Shown: positions 9,117-19,048 of the stretch, in pieces | Position numbering within the stretch: the stretch's first letter is position 1 | Layout of the letters: every line of letters starts with the position of its first letter | Source of the DNA: Ignavibacteria bacterium | GTDB lineage: Bacteria > Bacteroidota > Ignavibacteria > SZUA-365 | Direction: 5' to 3' | Assembly: GCA_016720835.1 (NCBI GenBank) | Contig: JADKJW010000031.1 | Coordinates: 1-64,000 of the forward strand | Length of the DNA stretch: 64,000 nt | Notes under the pieces: model-generated | Told to the model about the DNA's origin: nothing | Database searches by the model: none | The model's input: only the letters and a program-made list of their open reading frames with translations | Program-made: the position numbers and the translations under genes

Positions 9117-11026
9117 GCGTGCGTCTCCTTCAAGTACTGTTCGACCAACGCGCGATGCGGGCCGCCGCGAAGCGTCCGCGGACGGCGCGCATGACCCATC
9201 CAAGCAGCACTTCGCGCTTCTCCGGAAACGCAGGCGCTGCGCGATGCATTCCGCTTCCATGACCAGCGGGGTGAGTCTCGGCAGGGCAGGCCCTCGGGTT
9301 GGGGGTCGGCGATGGAGCGGGTTTCAGGGCGTGCGTTCATTGCTGCACAGGATCGCGTCTTTCGGGAGGCGTCCTTCGTGGTGCGCGCGAAGCACGCTCT
9401 CCATGGCATGCGCAGGCAGTTCGAATTTCCGCCCGAGCTGCCGGCGCAGGCGCTTCGAGAACTGCACCATCGCGACGGAGCAGAGCACCGGATCCATGCG
9501 CCATTCCTTCACCGCGGTTGCGAAGAGCTTCGCGTATGGCGAAATGGCGAGCGGTCTGACGACATCCGCCGGGACACCCAGCGTGGCATACCATTGTTCG
9601 CGTTCCCAGAAGGGCGCGGGAATCATCGCGCGGATCGCGTCGAGGCGCTCGGCGGTCACGCGCTTCGGCGGGAGATCGGTGTCCGGATACATGCGGTCGG
9701 GACCGGGCAGGATGCGCTCGAAGCCGTTGGTCCCGCCGGGCAGGGCCTGCCGGGTTTCCGACGGGATGCCGATGGTGGCTTCCTTCGCGCGGATGATGAT
9801 TTCCTTCGCCGCGGTGGTGGTATCGTCTTCCGAGCCCCAGACTACGACGAGCGTGTCGTTCGCCGTGGCGTTCACCGCCTTGCGCAGTGCGGCCCACTCG
9901 GAGCCGGAGCAGCGTCTCCGCGGGATTGTCGGAATTGATGATGTTCGGCAGTTCGGTGAGGCAGGCGATGACGCGCACGCGATCCGAAATCTCCCGCGCG
10001 AAGAGGGTGTCGGTCTGCGTCTGCCAGCGCAACAGATCCTTGAAGCCCTCGAGCACGACGCAGGCCACGGTCATCTCCTTCGCGATCGCTTCCTGGACGG
10101 GACGGAAACGCGTCTTGCGGAGCTGCCGTCGTGACAATTTCCGTCCTCGCCGAGAAGGTCTCCGCGGTGATGCCGCGCGTCTTGAGTTCCTCGCGCAAGC
10201 GGAGGAGATTCCACTGGCGCATGGCTTCGTTGTAGGTCAGCAGCGGGATGTCCGGAATGCGCGGCGTGCCCTTGATCTCGATGCGCGTGCCGCCGGTGAC
10301 ACTGACGTTCACGTCCTGCCGCGCCGCGCCGATGCCGGTGCGCACCTTGCCCGTGCTGCGGACGATGCGCCGGCAGATGTCGCCGACCTCGGCCACCTCC
10401 GTCGGGGTGCGCATGTCGGGTCCGGTGACGGTCTCGATGAGCGGCATGCCGAGGCGGTCGGTGATGTACACGCGCCGGTGGCCCACGTCGCTGATTTCGC
10501 GGCAGGCGTCCTCTTCGAGTCCGAGCTGGATGATGTCCACCATGCGATCCTTGTACGGGATGGCGCCGTCCACGCCCGCGATGGTGGTGCGCTGAAAGCC
10601 GGTGGGAATGCTGCCGTCCAGGTACTGCTTGCGGGCGATGTGGATCTCGTCGACCATCGCGCACCCGTAGGTCATGGCGATTTCGAGCGCGATGTCGAGC
10701 GCCTCCTCGTTCAATTCGAACGGGGGCGTGTCGTCCATTTCGTAGGTGCAGACGGTTTCGTAGTTGATGCGGTAGACGATCTCTTTTTTCGTCTTGAATT
10801 CCATGAGCGCCGTGCCGTCGTACTCGCCGAGCTCGGAGAGCGTCGGACGCATGGCGCGCAGGATCTCCGCGTTGTACTGATCGCTGTAGCGACCGGCGGG
10901 GCAGCGGCAGAAGAGCTTTTTCTGCGTCAGGAGCTGTTGATGGATTTCGAGACCGGATTTGAAGCCGACGCGCGCGTAGTCCTCGTCGGTCATCTCGGAG
11001 AAGGGCTTGAAGAGGAAATCGTACAT
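9113..11026 (-). CDS. gatE: Glu-tRNA(Gln) amidotransferase subunit E (frameshifted)
   Basis: The reading starts at the ATG at 11024-11026 (MYDFLFKPF). The first clean stretch carries GLEIHQQLLTQKKLFCRCP, DGSIPTGFQRT and the GatB/GatE kinase-like core (RQDVNVSVTGG, TRIEIKGTPRI). The frame changes near 10130. The following part has the AspRS-like insertion, then changes again near 9890 into a 180-residue stretch with GTNGFERILPGPDRMYPDTD, the GatE signature distinguishing it from GatB, followed by the helical YqeY-like tail. Another break near 9330 leads to the end LVEQYLKETHA and TGA at 9113-9115. Total length is about 635 residues, right for GatE. The breaks are probably consensus indels, since long conserved stretches survive on both sides. 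It is first in a gatE-gatD operon. Confidence 0.85.
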
Positions 11027-11169
11027 GGTGGTGAACGAAGTGGGTGGGACAGGGCGGATGGTGGCCGGATTGGACCAAATAAAGCCGTCCACAAAGCTAG
11101 CACGGATGGAGACAAGCTCCAAGTACGCGGCGGGCGCGCCGGCATCAGATCGCCATGTGCGCGCGTCGA

Positions 11170-11913
11170 TCAGCGGCTGTTTTCCGTCTCGTAGCGTGAA
11201 AGGAAGGCGCGAATGATGGGATCCTGCGAGGCGCGCAAGTCGTCCGGAGTGCCTTGGAAATACGTGCGTCCGTCATGCAGCAGCGCCACGCGATGGGCGA
11301 TGGCGTAGACGCTGAACAGGTCGTGTGTGACGATGATCGACGTCACGTTCAATCGCGACGTGATATCCGCGATGAGGGCATCGATCTGGTTCGACATGAC
11401 CGGATCGAGCCCCGTGGTCGGTTCGTCATAGAGGAGATATTCCGGATTCGTGGCCAGCGCCCGCGCGAGACCCACGCGTTTGCGCATGCCGCCCGAGAGT
11501 TCCGCGGGCTTCAGTTTTCCGGTGCCCGGCAATCCCACCATCTCGAGTTTTTCCTCGACAACGCGCTCCATCTCGGCGGCACCCAGTGAAGTATTCTCCA
11601 CCATCCCGAGCGCGATGTTTTCGAACACCGTCATGGAATCGAAGAGCGCCGCGCTCTGGAACAGGAAGCCGAAGCGCGTGCGCAGTGCGTAGAGATCGGC
11701 CTCCGCGAGCGTGTGCACCGACTTGCCATCCACCACGACGCTGCCGGCGTCGGGGTGCAGCAGCCCGATGATGTGCTTGAGCAGCACGCTCTTCCCGCAG
11801 CCGCTCTCGCCGATGACGGCGATCGATTCGCCCGTCTGAATATCGAGATCCACCCCGCGGAGGACCTGCTTGCCGTTCTGAAACGATTTTGTGAGACCGG
11901 AGATTGCTATCAT
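11170..11913 (-). CDS. mlaF: MlaF-type ABC transporter ATP-binding protein
   Basis: 247 residues, intact. Walker A is GESGCGKS, the signature is LSGGMRKRV, Walker B is YLLYDEPTTGLDP and the H-loop is IIVTHD. The segment FGFLFQSAALFDSMTV and the overall length are typical of MlaF/Ttg2A, the ATPase of the phospholipid-transport (Mla) complex that maintains outer-membrane asymmetry. No MlaE permease or MlaD substrate-binding gene is adjacent, so partners must be encoded elsewhere. I chose the ATG at 11911-11913 because the protein then starts directly with MIAISGLTKSF. The upstream in-frame ATG at 11934 lies across a promoter-like TATATTGC. Confidence 0.85.
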   Translation of the reverse strand: MIAISGLTKSFQNGKQVLRGVDLDIQTGESIAVIGESGCGKSVLLKHIIGLLHPDAGSVVVDGKSVHTLAEADLYALRTRFGFLFQSAALFDSMTVFENIALGMVENTSLGAAEMERVVEEKLEMVGLPGTGKLKPAELSGGMRKRVGLARALATNPEYLLYDEPTTGLDPVMSNQIDALIADITSRLNVTSIIVTHDLFSVYAIAHRVALLHDGRTYFQGTPDDLRASQDPIIRAFLSRYETENSR

Positions 11914-11919
11914 GATCGC

Positions 11920-11927
11920 GCAATATA
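11920..11927 (-). promoter_or_regulatory. Putative -7 element of mlaF
   Basis: On the minus strand TATATTGC stands 6 bases before the mlaF ATG. It resembles the Bacteroidota -7 consensus TAnnTTTG. The same CCGTATATTG string precedes typA (about 34998-35008). At this distance the transcript would be nearly leaderless. Confidence 0.35.
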
Positions 11928-12075
11928 CGGACATCCGCGCTGAGCCAGAACTTCGGACGAGTCCGATCCGCGTTCCCGCCGCCTCACTCGCGGCGCGTCA
12001 ATGCCCGGATCAGCACCGGATGGACACCGGACAGCGCGCACGCGCCGCGGATTGCAGTTAGTCATGCATCTAACG

Positions 12076-12083
12076 TATATTTC
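12076..12083 (+). promoter_or_regulatory. Putative -7 element of the UvrD-like helicase gene
   Basis: TATATTTC ends 3 bases before the helicase ATG at 12087, with a TTG 21 bases upstream (12052-12054). It is similar to the element in front of mlaF on the other strand. If functional, the transcript would start at or within the start codon, so this assignment is tentative. Confidence 0.25.
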
Positions 12084-12086
12084 CGC

Positions 12087-14073
12087 ATGAAAAAGCTGAC
12101 ATTGAAAAAATCGACGCTCGCGCTGATCTCGTCGGACGAAGCGCGCTTCAAGATCGATTATCGCAAGGCGCTCAATGCCGCGCAGTACGAGGCGGTGACG
12201 CATGCGGGCGGACCCGTGCTCGTCATCGCGGGCGCCGGGAGCGGCAAGACGCAGACGCTCACGTACCGGGTCGCGCGACTGATCGAGCAGGGCGAGCGTC
12301 CCGAATCGATTCTGCTCCTGACCTTCACGCGCAAGTCCGCCAGGGAGATGCTGCGGCGCGCGTCGGTGTTGCTGGACGAGCGGACGGAGCGCGTGGCGGG
12401 CGGCACCTTTCACTCCTTCGCGAATCTGACCCTGCGCGCGGAGGCGCCGAAGCTTGGCTACGGCAGCAACTTCACCATTCTCGATCAGGGAGACGCCGAG
12501 GATGTGGTCAACGTGCTGCGCACGAGGCTCGGTCTCGCGTCGAAGGAGCGGCGCTTCCCGAAGAAGCAGACGCTGTGGAAAATGTACAGCATGTCGGTGA
12601 ACACGCTCACGCCCCCTGGAACTCGTGATCGCGAAGGACTTTCCGCAGTTCGCGCAGCAGGTCGGCGAGATCGAGCAGCTTGCCCAGGCCTACGTCGCGT
12701 ACAAGCGCCAGAACAACGTGATGGATTACGACGATCTCCTCGTGAATCTCGTGACGCTGCTGGAAACGGTTCCCGAGGTGCGCACGCGACTGGCGAGCAG
12801 ATACCGGCACGTGATGGTGGACGAGTACCAGGACACCAACGCGCTGCAGGCGCGCATCGTGCTGCACCTTGGCGCGCACGGCAACGTGATGGTGGTCGGC
12901 GACGATTCGCAGAGCATCTACGCCTTCCGCGGCGCGAATTTCCGCAACATCATGGACTTCCCGAAGCAGTTTCCCGGGGCGGCGGTGATCACGCTCGAGG
13001 AGAATTTCCGCAGCACGCAGCCGATTCTCGACCTCACGAACGAGATCATCGCGCGCGCGGCCGAGAAGTACTCGAAGGAACTCTTCACGCGGCGGGAAGG
13101 CGGCGAGAAGCCGATGCTCGTCGCGGTGGAAGGGGAGGCCACGCAGTCGCGTTTCATCGCGCAGCAGATCCTCGAGCTGCGCGAGCAGGGCGTGGAATTG
13201 CAGGATATCGCCGTCCTTTTTCGCGCGGGATATCAATCCTTCGATCTCGAAATCGAACTCGCGCGGCTGAACATCCCGTACGTCAAATTCGGCGGCCTCA
13301 AGCTGATGGAGACCGCGCATATCAAGGATGTGGTCGCGCACCTCCGCGTCCTTGAGAACCCGCGCGATATCGTCTCCTGGACGCGCATCCTGCTGCTGGT
13401 CGATGGCGTCGGTCCGGCGACGGCGGAGCGCATCACCGACGAAATCCTGCGCGGCATGAATCCCCTGAGCTCCGCGTCGGACGCGCGTCTGGCGCAGCTT
13501 GTCCGTTCCGGGGGCATCGACGCGATGCTCGGCACGCTTCGCGCCATTGCGCGGGACACGGTGGCAGTCGGCGACAAGCTTTCGCGCCTCATCGAATACT
13601 ATCTCCCGGTGTTGCGCGAACACTACGACGATCATTCCAAACGCGTGAAGGATCTCGAGATGTTGCAGAACATCGGAGAGCGCTATCGGGAACTCGGACC
13701 GATGCTGACCGACCTCGCGCTGGAACCGCCGAATGAAAGCGTCGAGGACCTGTCCCCGGAGGGTTCCGAACGCGAATTCGTGACGCTGTCCACGATCCAT
13801 TCCGCGAAGGGGCTGGAGTGGCACTCCGTGTTCGTGATCTATCTCGTCGACGGCCGCTTCCCGATGTCCTCGGCGGCGGAGAACATGGACGCGATGGAGG
13901 AGGAGCGCCGGCTCTTCTACGTCGCATGCACGCGCGCGAAGCGCAACCTGTACCTGACATACCCGATGAATCTTTTCGATCGCGCGACAGGCACGATACT
14001 CAGCAAGCAGTCCCGCTTCCTTGACGGCATCCCGGAGGCGTTGCTGGACGGATACGTCGTCGAGGCGGATTAA
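12087..14073 (+). CDS. UvrD/Rep-family superfamily 1 DNA helicase (one frameshift)
   Basis: About 661 residues once rejoined. Motif I is GAGSGKTQT, Ia is LLLTFTRKSAREM, II is VDEYQDTNALQ, III is VVGDDSQSIYAFRGA, IV is LEENFRST, V is STIHSAKGLEWHSVF and VI is ERRLFYVACTRAKRNLYL. It translocates 3'-5' on single-stranded DNA in repair or recombination. It is shorter than UvrD/PcrA (about 720-740), mostly at the C-terminus. The frame changes in a five-C run at 12612-12617: removing one C restores TPLELVIAKDF, so this is a homopolymer error. The stop overlaps the end of the converging YigZ gene by 4 bases. Confidence 0.9.
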
Positions 14074-14708
14074 TCTTCGATCCGTTCGGCAATCGCGCTG
14101 CGCTGCGTCGCTTCGGCGAGCGCGTCGAGAAGAGCCTGCGCACGAGATGCGCGTATCGAGACCGTGTACACCGGACTCTCCAGATACTCCCGGCCGATGA
14201 TGACGGCGCCCGTTTTTTCGATCGCGTAATGCGCCTGACTCGTGAGGTCGTACGAAAAGCGCACGCGATAGCTGTGCAGGACGTACCGTTGTTCGATGTG
14301 CGCGTTGTCCAGCACGAGGGCCGCCGCCTCGGCATAGGCCTTCGCAAGGCCTCCGACGCCGAGTTTCACGCCGCCGAAATAGCGCACGACCACGATCGCG
14401 GTGTTGGTGAGTTCACGGTGATCGATGGCGGAGAGGATGCGTTTCCCGGCGCTGCCGTTCGGCTCGCCGTCGTCGCTGAAGCGGAATGCCGCGCGGTCCG
14501 TCCCGGCGCGCCAGGCGAAGCAATGATGCGTGGCATCGTGATATTCCTTCCGAAGACCTTCGAGAATGGCCGCAAACGACGCCGGAGCATCGAGAGGGAA
14601 GGCAAACGCAAGGAAGCGCGAGTTCTGCTCTTTCAGTTCCGCATGTGCCTTCCCGGTGATGGTGAAGAAGGAATCGGATTCCTGAAGATCGTCACCGGAC
14701 ATGCGCAT
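14070..14708 (-). CDS. YigZ/IMPACT-family protein (UPF0029)
   Basis: About 212 residues. The N-terminal UPF0029 domain is clear: KEQNSRFLAFAFPL, then HHCFAWRAG, DDGEPNGSAGKRIL and VVVRYFGGVKLGVGGLAKAY. A C-terminal domain of about 70 residues follows. Members bind nucleotides or RNA and have been linked to translation control; the exact role is unknown. I chose the ATG at 14706-14708 (MRMSGDDLQ). A longer reading to a TTG at 14771 would run into the bshA promoter region and has no Shine-Dalgarno. Confidence 0.8.
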   Translation of the reverse strand: MRMSGDDLQESDSFFTITGKAHAELKEQNSRFLAFAFPLDAPASFAAILEGLRKEYHDATHHCFAWRAGTDRAAFRFSDDGEPNGSAGKRILSAIDHRELTNTAIVVVRYFGGVKLGVGGLAKAYAEAAALVLDNAHIEQRYVLHSYRVRFSYDLTSQAHYAIEKTGAVIIGREYLESPVYTVSIRASRAQALLDALAEATQRSAIAERIED

Positions 14709-14720
14709 GCTCGCTGCGGT

Positions 14721-14752
14721 TTTGGCAATGGGCCATGGAGTGACTAGTTTCT
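14721..14752 (+). promoter_or_regulatory. Candidate bshA promoter
   Basis: TTTG at 14721-14724 and TAGTTTCT at 14745-14752 are separated by 20 bases, close to the Bacteroidota TTTG-N19-TAnnTTTG pattern. The -7 element lies 33 bases before the bshA ATG. Confidence 0.35.
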
Positions 14753-14785
14753 GAAGAACATCATGCACCAACGAGGCGAAACAAC

Positions 14786-15913
14786 GTGAATATCGGCATC
14801 ACATGCTATCCGACCTACGGCGGCAGCGGCGTGGTCGCGACCGAACTGGGCATCGCCCTTGCGGAGCGCGGACACGAGGTCCATTTCGTCAGCTACGCAT
14901 CGCCGTTCCGCCTGCAACATTTCTACGAGAAGGTCACCTTCCACGCCGTGGAGCAGAGCACGTACCCGCTCTTCGACTTCAATCTCTACACTCTCGCGCT
15001 CGCGAGCAAGCTGGTGGAGGTCGCGCAGTATCAGAAACTCGACATCCTCCACATGCACTACGCCATCCCGCACGCGGTGAGCGGCTATCTCGCGAGGGAA
15101 ATCGTCGGACGGAAAAACGTGAAGCTCGTCACCACCCTGCACGGGACGGACAGCACGCTCGTCGGTCTGGAACCGTCCTTCCTTCCGCTGACGCGTTTTT
15201 CCATCCAGGAGAGCGACGGCGTCACCGCCGTCTCCCGTTTCCTGAAGGAGAAGACGTTGACCAGTTACAACATCGAAAAAGATATCGAGATCATTCCAAA
15301 CTTCATCAACTCGACGCTCTACGCGCCTTCCACGTCGCCTGATCTGCGGAACCGCATCGCGCCCAACGGCGAAAAGGTATTGTGCCACATTTCGAATTTC
15401 CGGCCGGTCAAGCGCGTGACCGATGTCATACGCGTCTTCAAGCTTGTGCAGCAGACGTTTCCGGCAAAGCTCCTGCTCGTCGGGGACGGTCCTGACAGGC
15501 TGGAGTGCGAATCGCTTTCGCGGGATCTCGGTATCGCGGATGATGTGCGCTTTCTGGGAAAGCAGGATGCGCTCGTGGAGATTCTCTCGGCTTCCGACCT
15601 GTTTCTGCTTCCCAGCCAATCCGAGAGCTTCGGCCTTTCCGCCCTCGAGGCCATGAGTTGCGGCGTCCCCGTCATTTCCTCAAGCACCGGCGGCATACCC
15701 GAGGTGAACATCCACGCGGAAACCGGCTACATTTCGGAAATGGGCGATCTCGACAGAATGGCCCGCTACGCCATAGAACTGCTCACGAACGAGAGCAAAT
15801 ACAGGAATTTCTCCACTGCGGCAAGAAAGCGTGCCGTGGAGGTGTATGACTCGGCGCTGGTGGTGCCGAAATACGAGCAGTTCTATTCGAAAATTCTCGG
15901 AGCGAGTCAATAA
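14786..15913 (+). CDS. bshA: N-acetyl-alpha-D-glucosaminyl L-malate synthase BshA
   Basis: 375 residues, intact, a GT4 glycosyltransferase. It begins MNIGITCYPTYGGSGVVAT, the BshA-type donor-loop start, and carries ILHMHYAIPHAVS, LVTTLHGTDSTLVG, the ISNFRPVKR linker, LLLVGDGPDR and the GT4 E-x7-E motif ESFGLSALEAMSCGVPVI. BshA joins UDP-GlcNAc and L-malate in the first step of bacillithiol synthesis, so the organism probably uses bacillithiol as its low-molecular-weight thiol. The other steps (BshB, BshC) are not in this window. It diverges from the YigZ gene. Confidence 0.93.
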   Translation: MNIGITCYPTYGGSGVVATELGIALAERGHEVHFVSYASPFRLQHFYEKVTFHAVEQSTYPLFDFNLYTLALASKLVEVAQYQKLDILHMHYAIPHAVSGYLAREIVGRKNVKLVTTLHGTDSTLVGLEPSFLPLTRFSIQESDGVTAVSRFLKEKTLTSYNIEKDIEIIPNFINSTLYAPSTSPDLRNRIAPNGEKVLCHISNFRPVKRVTDVIRVFKLVQQTFPAKLLLVGDGPDRLECESLSRDLGIADDVRFLGKQDALVEILSASDLFLLPSQSESFGLSALEAMSCGVPVISSSTGGIPEVNIHAETGYISEMGDLDRMARYAIELLTNESKYRNFSTAARKRAVEVYDSALVVPKYEQFYSKILGASQ

Positions 15914-15950
15914 TGGCCCTGTCGGCCGGCAATCGAAGTATTTCTCGTGG

Positions 15951-15970
15951 CGTCAAAATTTTGACGTTTT
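15951..15970 (+). terminator. CGTCAAAATTTTGACG palindrome followed by TTTT
   Basis: A perfect 16-base palindrome begins 38 bases after the bshA stop and is followed by four Ts. It can form a 5-bp stem with an AAATTT loop. It may be a weak terminator or a protein-binding site. Confidence 0.4.
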
Positions 15971-16098
15971 CTCATTCGCAGGTGTAATTGTTGCACAGTT
16001 ATCTCGAAAATCTTGTTTTTTCAGAACATCTGTGAACATGTCTGTTGTTGGCTCGAAAATTGCTTTTTGTGCTATGTATCGAGTCACTTCAGGTCACC

Positions 16099-16248
16099 AT
16101 GAAAAAAATCCTCAACATCCTGCTCAGCATCTTCCGTTCAAAGAAAATCCTCTATGACGCATCGGACGATGGGATCTGGGAGCATCTTGACGGGGCGGAA
16201 TTCTTCGTTGTTCCCCCGAAGACGCAAGCCAGCACCTCGCTCGATTGA
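16099..16248 (+). CDS. Hypothetical small protein (49 aa)
   Basis: An ATG at 16099 opens 49 codons: a basic, hydrophobic N-terminus (MKKILNILLSIFRSKKI) followed by an acidic part with DDGIWEHLDGAEFF. The Shine-Dalgarno is weak. There is no recognised family. It could be a small membrane-associated protein or non-coding. It is isolated between bshA and the TPR operon. Confidence 0.3.
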   Translation: MKKILNILLSIFRSKKILYDASDDGIWEHLDGAEFFVVPPKTQASTSLD

Positions 16249-16453
16249 CGCGCCTGCCGAGTTGATCCCGTCTCGGTGTCCTGACTTTTCCTCCGCGAAC
16301 GCCGGTATTCATTTTCCGTTTCAACGTTGACAGCGCAGAGCGTTGTCCCGAGCCCGCTTTGAATAGTTGGGAGGGGGCGTCCTGTGCTGTATTTTCGCAT
16401 GGCTTGCATTTCTTGGCCCCGGGCCGCAAATTTCGGAGAACAGCTGCCTGCCT

Positions 16454-19048
16454 GTGCATACGAACACCCCCCACATACGATTCGCGACATCACTCATCCT
16501 GCTCGTCCTGGCATTGAGCCTGGACGGGTGCGTTGTCTGGAATTTCACCGAAACGCGTTACCAGAACGCCACAGGCTTTTTCAACACCTATTACAACGCT
16601 TCGAAGCTCTTTTCCGAAGCGGAAGAAGAGATCAGACTCGAACGGCAACTTGTCGACAACAGCGCGGAATCGCAATCGAAGCCTGCTGGGTCGATGGGCA
16701 TGTCGAGGCCGGCTGCCGGGGTGGCGGGAGCGGACGGCTCAACCGACGGCGCCGGAATCGTCGAGATCCCCGGAATGCAGGGAATGCCCGGTATGCCCGG
16801 TATGCAGGGGATGTCCTCCGGCGGTCTCAAACCCCCCGGCATCCCGTCCGGCGCCGTGGAAAAGCTGGACCGCGTCATCGCCAAATGCTCCCGCATCCTC
16901 GTCGATTACCGCAAGAGCAAATGGGTGGACAATGCCTTGCTGCTTATCGGCAAGGCCCATTTCTACAAACAGGAATACACGCGCGCTGAAAGGAAATTCA
17001 AGGAGCTTCTGGACGGTTTTCCGGAGAGCGCGCTCGCCTCGGAAGCACTGCTGTGGATGGGCAAGAACTACGCGATGATCGGTTTCTTCGACGAGGCGGA
17101 AGAGTACTTCGACAAGGCCATCGAGCGCGGTGTGGCTGACGACCGTCCCGAAATCGTGGCGGAATCCTACTACTCCCGCGGAGAAATGCTCCTCGCGCGC
17201 GGGATGGAGAAAAAAGCCGTGGAGAGCTTCGAGAAAGGCGCCGGCTTCGCGAGAGGAACGGACATGAGCTTGCAGATCCTCCTCGCGCTTGCGAGGGAAC
17301 AGGAAAAGCTCGGTGACAAGAAAGCCGCCGCGAAGTCGTACAAGCAGATTCTGCAGCTGAATCCGGACAGGGAAGTCTCTTTTTACTCGGAACTCAGCCT
17401 CGCGCGTCTTTCCCGCGAGACGGGACAGATCGACGACGCCGTCAACACGCTGGTGGACATGCTGGACAGCCCCGCCTATCTCGATTACGACGGACAGATT
17501 CAGCTCGAGATCGGCCGGCTTTACGAATCGGTGACCGAGTATGCCGCGGCGTTGGACCAGTACCGTTTTGTCGACACGACATTCCGGAACAAGCCCGAAT
17601 CCGCGGAGGCGGCGTTCGCCCTCGGCCGCCTGTACGAGGTGCAGGGGAAAAACTACGACAAAGCCTTCGAGTTCTATTCGGAAGCGCGCACCAATTTTCC
17701 TGGTGGCGCCGCCGCCTTCAACGGAGGGGTGCGCGCCGACATGTTCGGGGAGTACCGCAGGCAGCGCAACCGGATGTTCGAAACGGATACGCTGCTCTTC
17801 TACGTGCTCCATCCTGATTCGCTGACCAGCCGCGATTCGGTCCAGGCCATCGCGGACAGCGTCTCGCGCGCCGAGGCCAAAATCTCAGGAACTCGCGCCG
17901 TCCTCTCCGACGAGGAACGGCAGCGGGAACGCTTCGCCCGCCGGAGACCGCATGGACGAAATACCGGACGCGTGAATCCATACGACGTGCAGAAGCCCGT
18001 GATGACGATGGTGCCGCAGCCACTGGGCACGGGAGGGACTCCGGCGGGAGGCGCAGCCGCGTCACCAGCGGGCAAGGGCGGGCAGCCCTTGTACCGCCGC
18101 TTCGACCTTCGCAAACTCTCCGCCGATTCGGTGCTGCAGAATCTCTCCATCCTGCGGATGGATATGGGGTGGATTCTCTTCGACAAACTCGGAGATCTCG
18201 ATTCCGCGTCCTACTATTACCGGCTTGCCCTCGACGGCAAGCTGCCTGACTCCGTGAAGGCCAACGCCTATTACACGCTTTCGGAAATCGCCCGCCAGCT
18301 CGGCGACAGCACCCTCGCGGCGGATTACGAAAACCGCCTGATCCGCGAACTGCCGAACACACGCTACGCGCTCAGCGTCATGAGGGACCGGGGCATACAG
18401 CTCCCGAAGGATTCCCTGACCGTCACCCGGGAGGCTTATGAACGGGCCGCGCGCGTGCTCGAGCAAGGCAACACCGCCGACGGCCTCGAAGCGCTCGCAA
18501 AGATGAAAGACGCATATCCGCATTCCGAGCAGGCTGTGCGTGCCAAACTCGCGATCGCGATGACGTACGAGAAAACTCCCGGCCAGGGCGAAAAGGCTCT
18601 CGAGATGTACAAGGGCATGGTGAAAGACCATCCGAAATCCCCGTACTCGAAGCGGGCAAAGGACATCCTCGACGCCATCGACCGCGTGCCGAAAGAGGAG
18701 GAAGCGCGCAGAAAGAAGGAGGAGGAGCAGAAGAAGCTCGAGAAGGAAAAGGAAGCGCAGAAGCTGAAGGAACTTCAGCAGAGCATTCCCACGCCCGTGC
18801 GCGACACCACGCGCAATACGCGTGTGAAAAAGAAAACCGATCCGACGCAGGATATCGACTTCCCGCTCAACCTGCCCGGCGACGTGCCGCAGAAGGGCGA
18901 CTCGACGAAGGGCAGAATGTTGCGCGACCTGAAGAATACCCCGGAGCTGCCCGGAGGCGGCGACATCCCGCTGCCCGGCGGCAGACCCCCGCAGACACCT
19001 CCCGAAGAAGAATCCGAGCCACTCCCAACCCCGTCAAAGGGATCATGA
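16454..19048 (+). CDS. TPR-repeat lipoprotein, possibly SprE/PorW-like
   Basis: About 864 residues from a GTG at 16454; the frame is open back to an ATG at 16367. A hydrophobic N-terminus ends in a lipobox-like LSLDGC, so it is probably an outer-membrane-facing lipoprotein. Then comes YQNATGFFNTYYNASKLF, a low-complexity Met/Gly/Pro stretch (about 16770-16825), and many TPR units at about residues 140-420 and 580-770 (for example ALLLIGKAHFYKQEYTRAER). A Lys/Glu coiled coil (about 18690-18780) and a Pro-rich tail end it. Size, lipobox and TPR content resemble SprE/PorW, a T9SS component, and T9SS cargo is present here. The similarity is architectural only; other TPR lipoproteins such as assembly factors remain possible. 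Its stop overlaps the pyrK start. Confidence 0.6.
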   Translation: MHTNTPHIRFATSLILLVLALSLDGCVVWNFTETRYQNATGFFNTYYNASKLFSEAEEEIRLERQLVDNSAESQSKPAGSMGMSRPAAGVAGADGSTDGAGIVEIPGMQGMPGMPGMQGMSSGGLKPPGIPSGAVEKLDRVIAKCSRILVDYRKSKWVDNALLLIGKAHFYKQEYTRAERKFKELLDGFPESALASEALLWMGKNYAMIGFFDEAEEYFDKAIERGVADDRPEIVAESYYSRGEMLLARGMEKKAVESFEKGAGFARGTDMSLQILLALAREQEKLGDKKAAAKSYKQILQLNPDREVSFYSELSLARLSRETGQIDDAVNTLVDMLDSPAYLDYDGQIQLEIGRLYESVTEYAAALDQYRFVDTTFRNKPESAEAAFALGRLYEVQGKNYDKAFEFYSEARTNFPGGAAAFNGGVRADMFGEYRRQRNRMFETDTLLFYVLHPDSLTSRDSVQAIADSVSRAEAKISGTRAVLSDEERQRERFARRRPHGRNTGRVNPYDVQKPVMTMVPQPLGTGGTPAGGAAASPAGKGGQPLYRRFDLRKLSADSVLQNLSILRMDMGWILFDKLGDLDSASYYYRLALDGKLPDSVKANAYYTLSEIARQLGDSTLAADYENRLIRELPNTRYALSVMRDRGIQLPKDSLTVTREAYERAARVLEQGNTADGLEALAKMKDAYPHSEQAVRAKLAIAMTYEKTPGQGEKALEMYKGMVKDHPKSPYSKRAKDILDAIDRVPKEEEARRKKEEEQKKLEKEKEAQKLKELQQSIPTPVRDTTRNTRVKKKTDPTQDIDFPLNLPGDVPQKGDSTKGRMLRDLKNTPELPGGGDIPLPGGRPPQTPPEEESEPLPTPSKGS

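Noticed and set aside
9887..11194. 435-codon open frame on the plus strand
   Set aside because: Antisense to gatE, whose conserved motifs are unmistakable on the other strand.
16367..16453. Start of the TPR lipoprotein at the ATG 16367
   Set aside because: It would place 29 extra, Cys-containing residues in front of the lipoprotein signal sequence; a start at 16454 gives a normal signal, though no ideal Shine-Dalgarno supports it.
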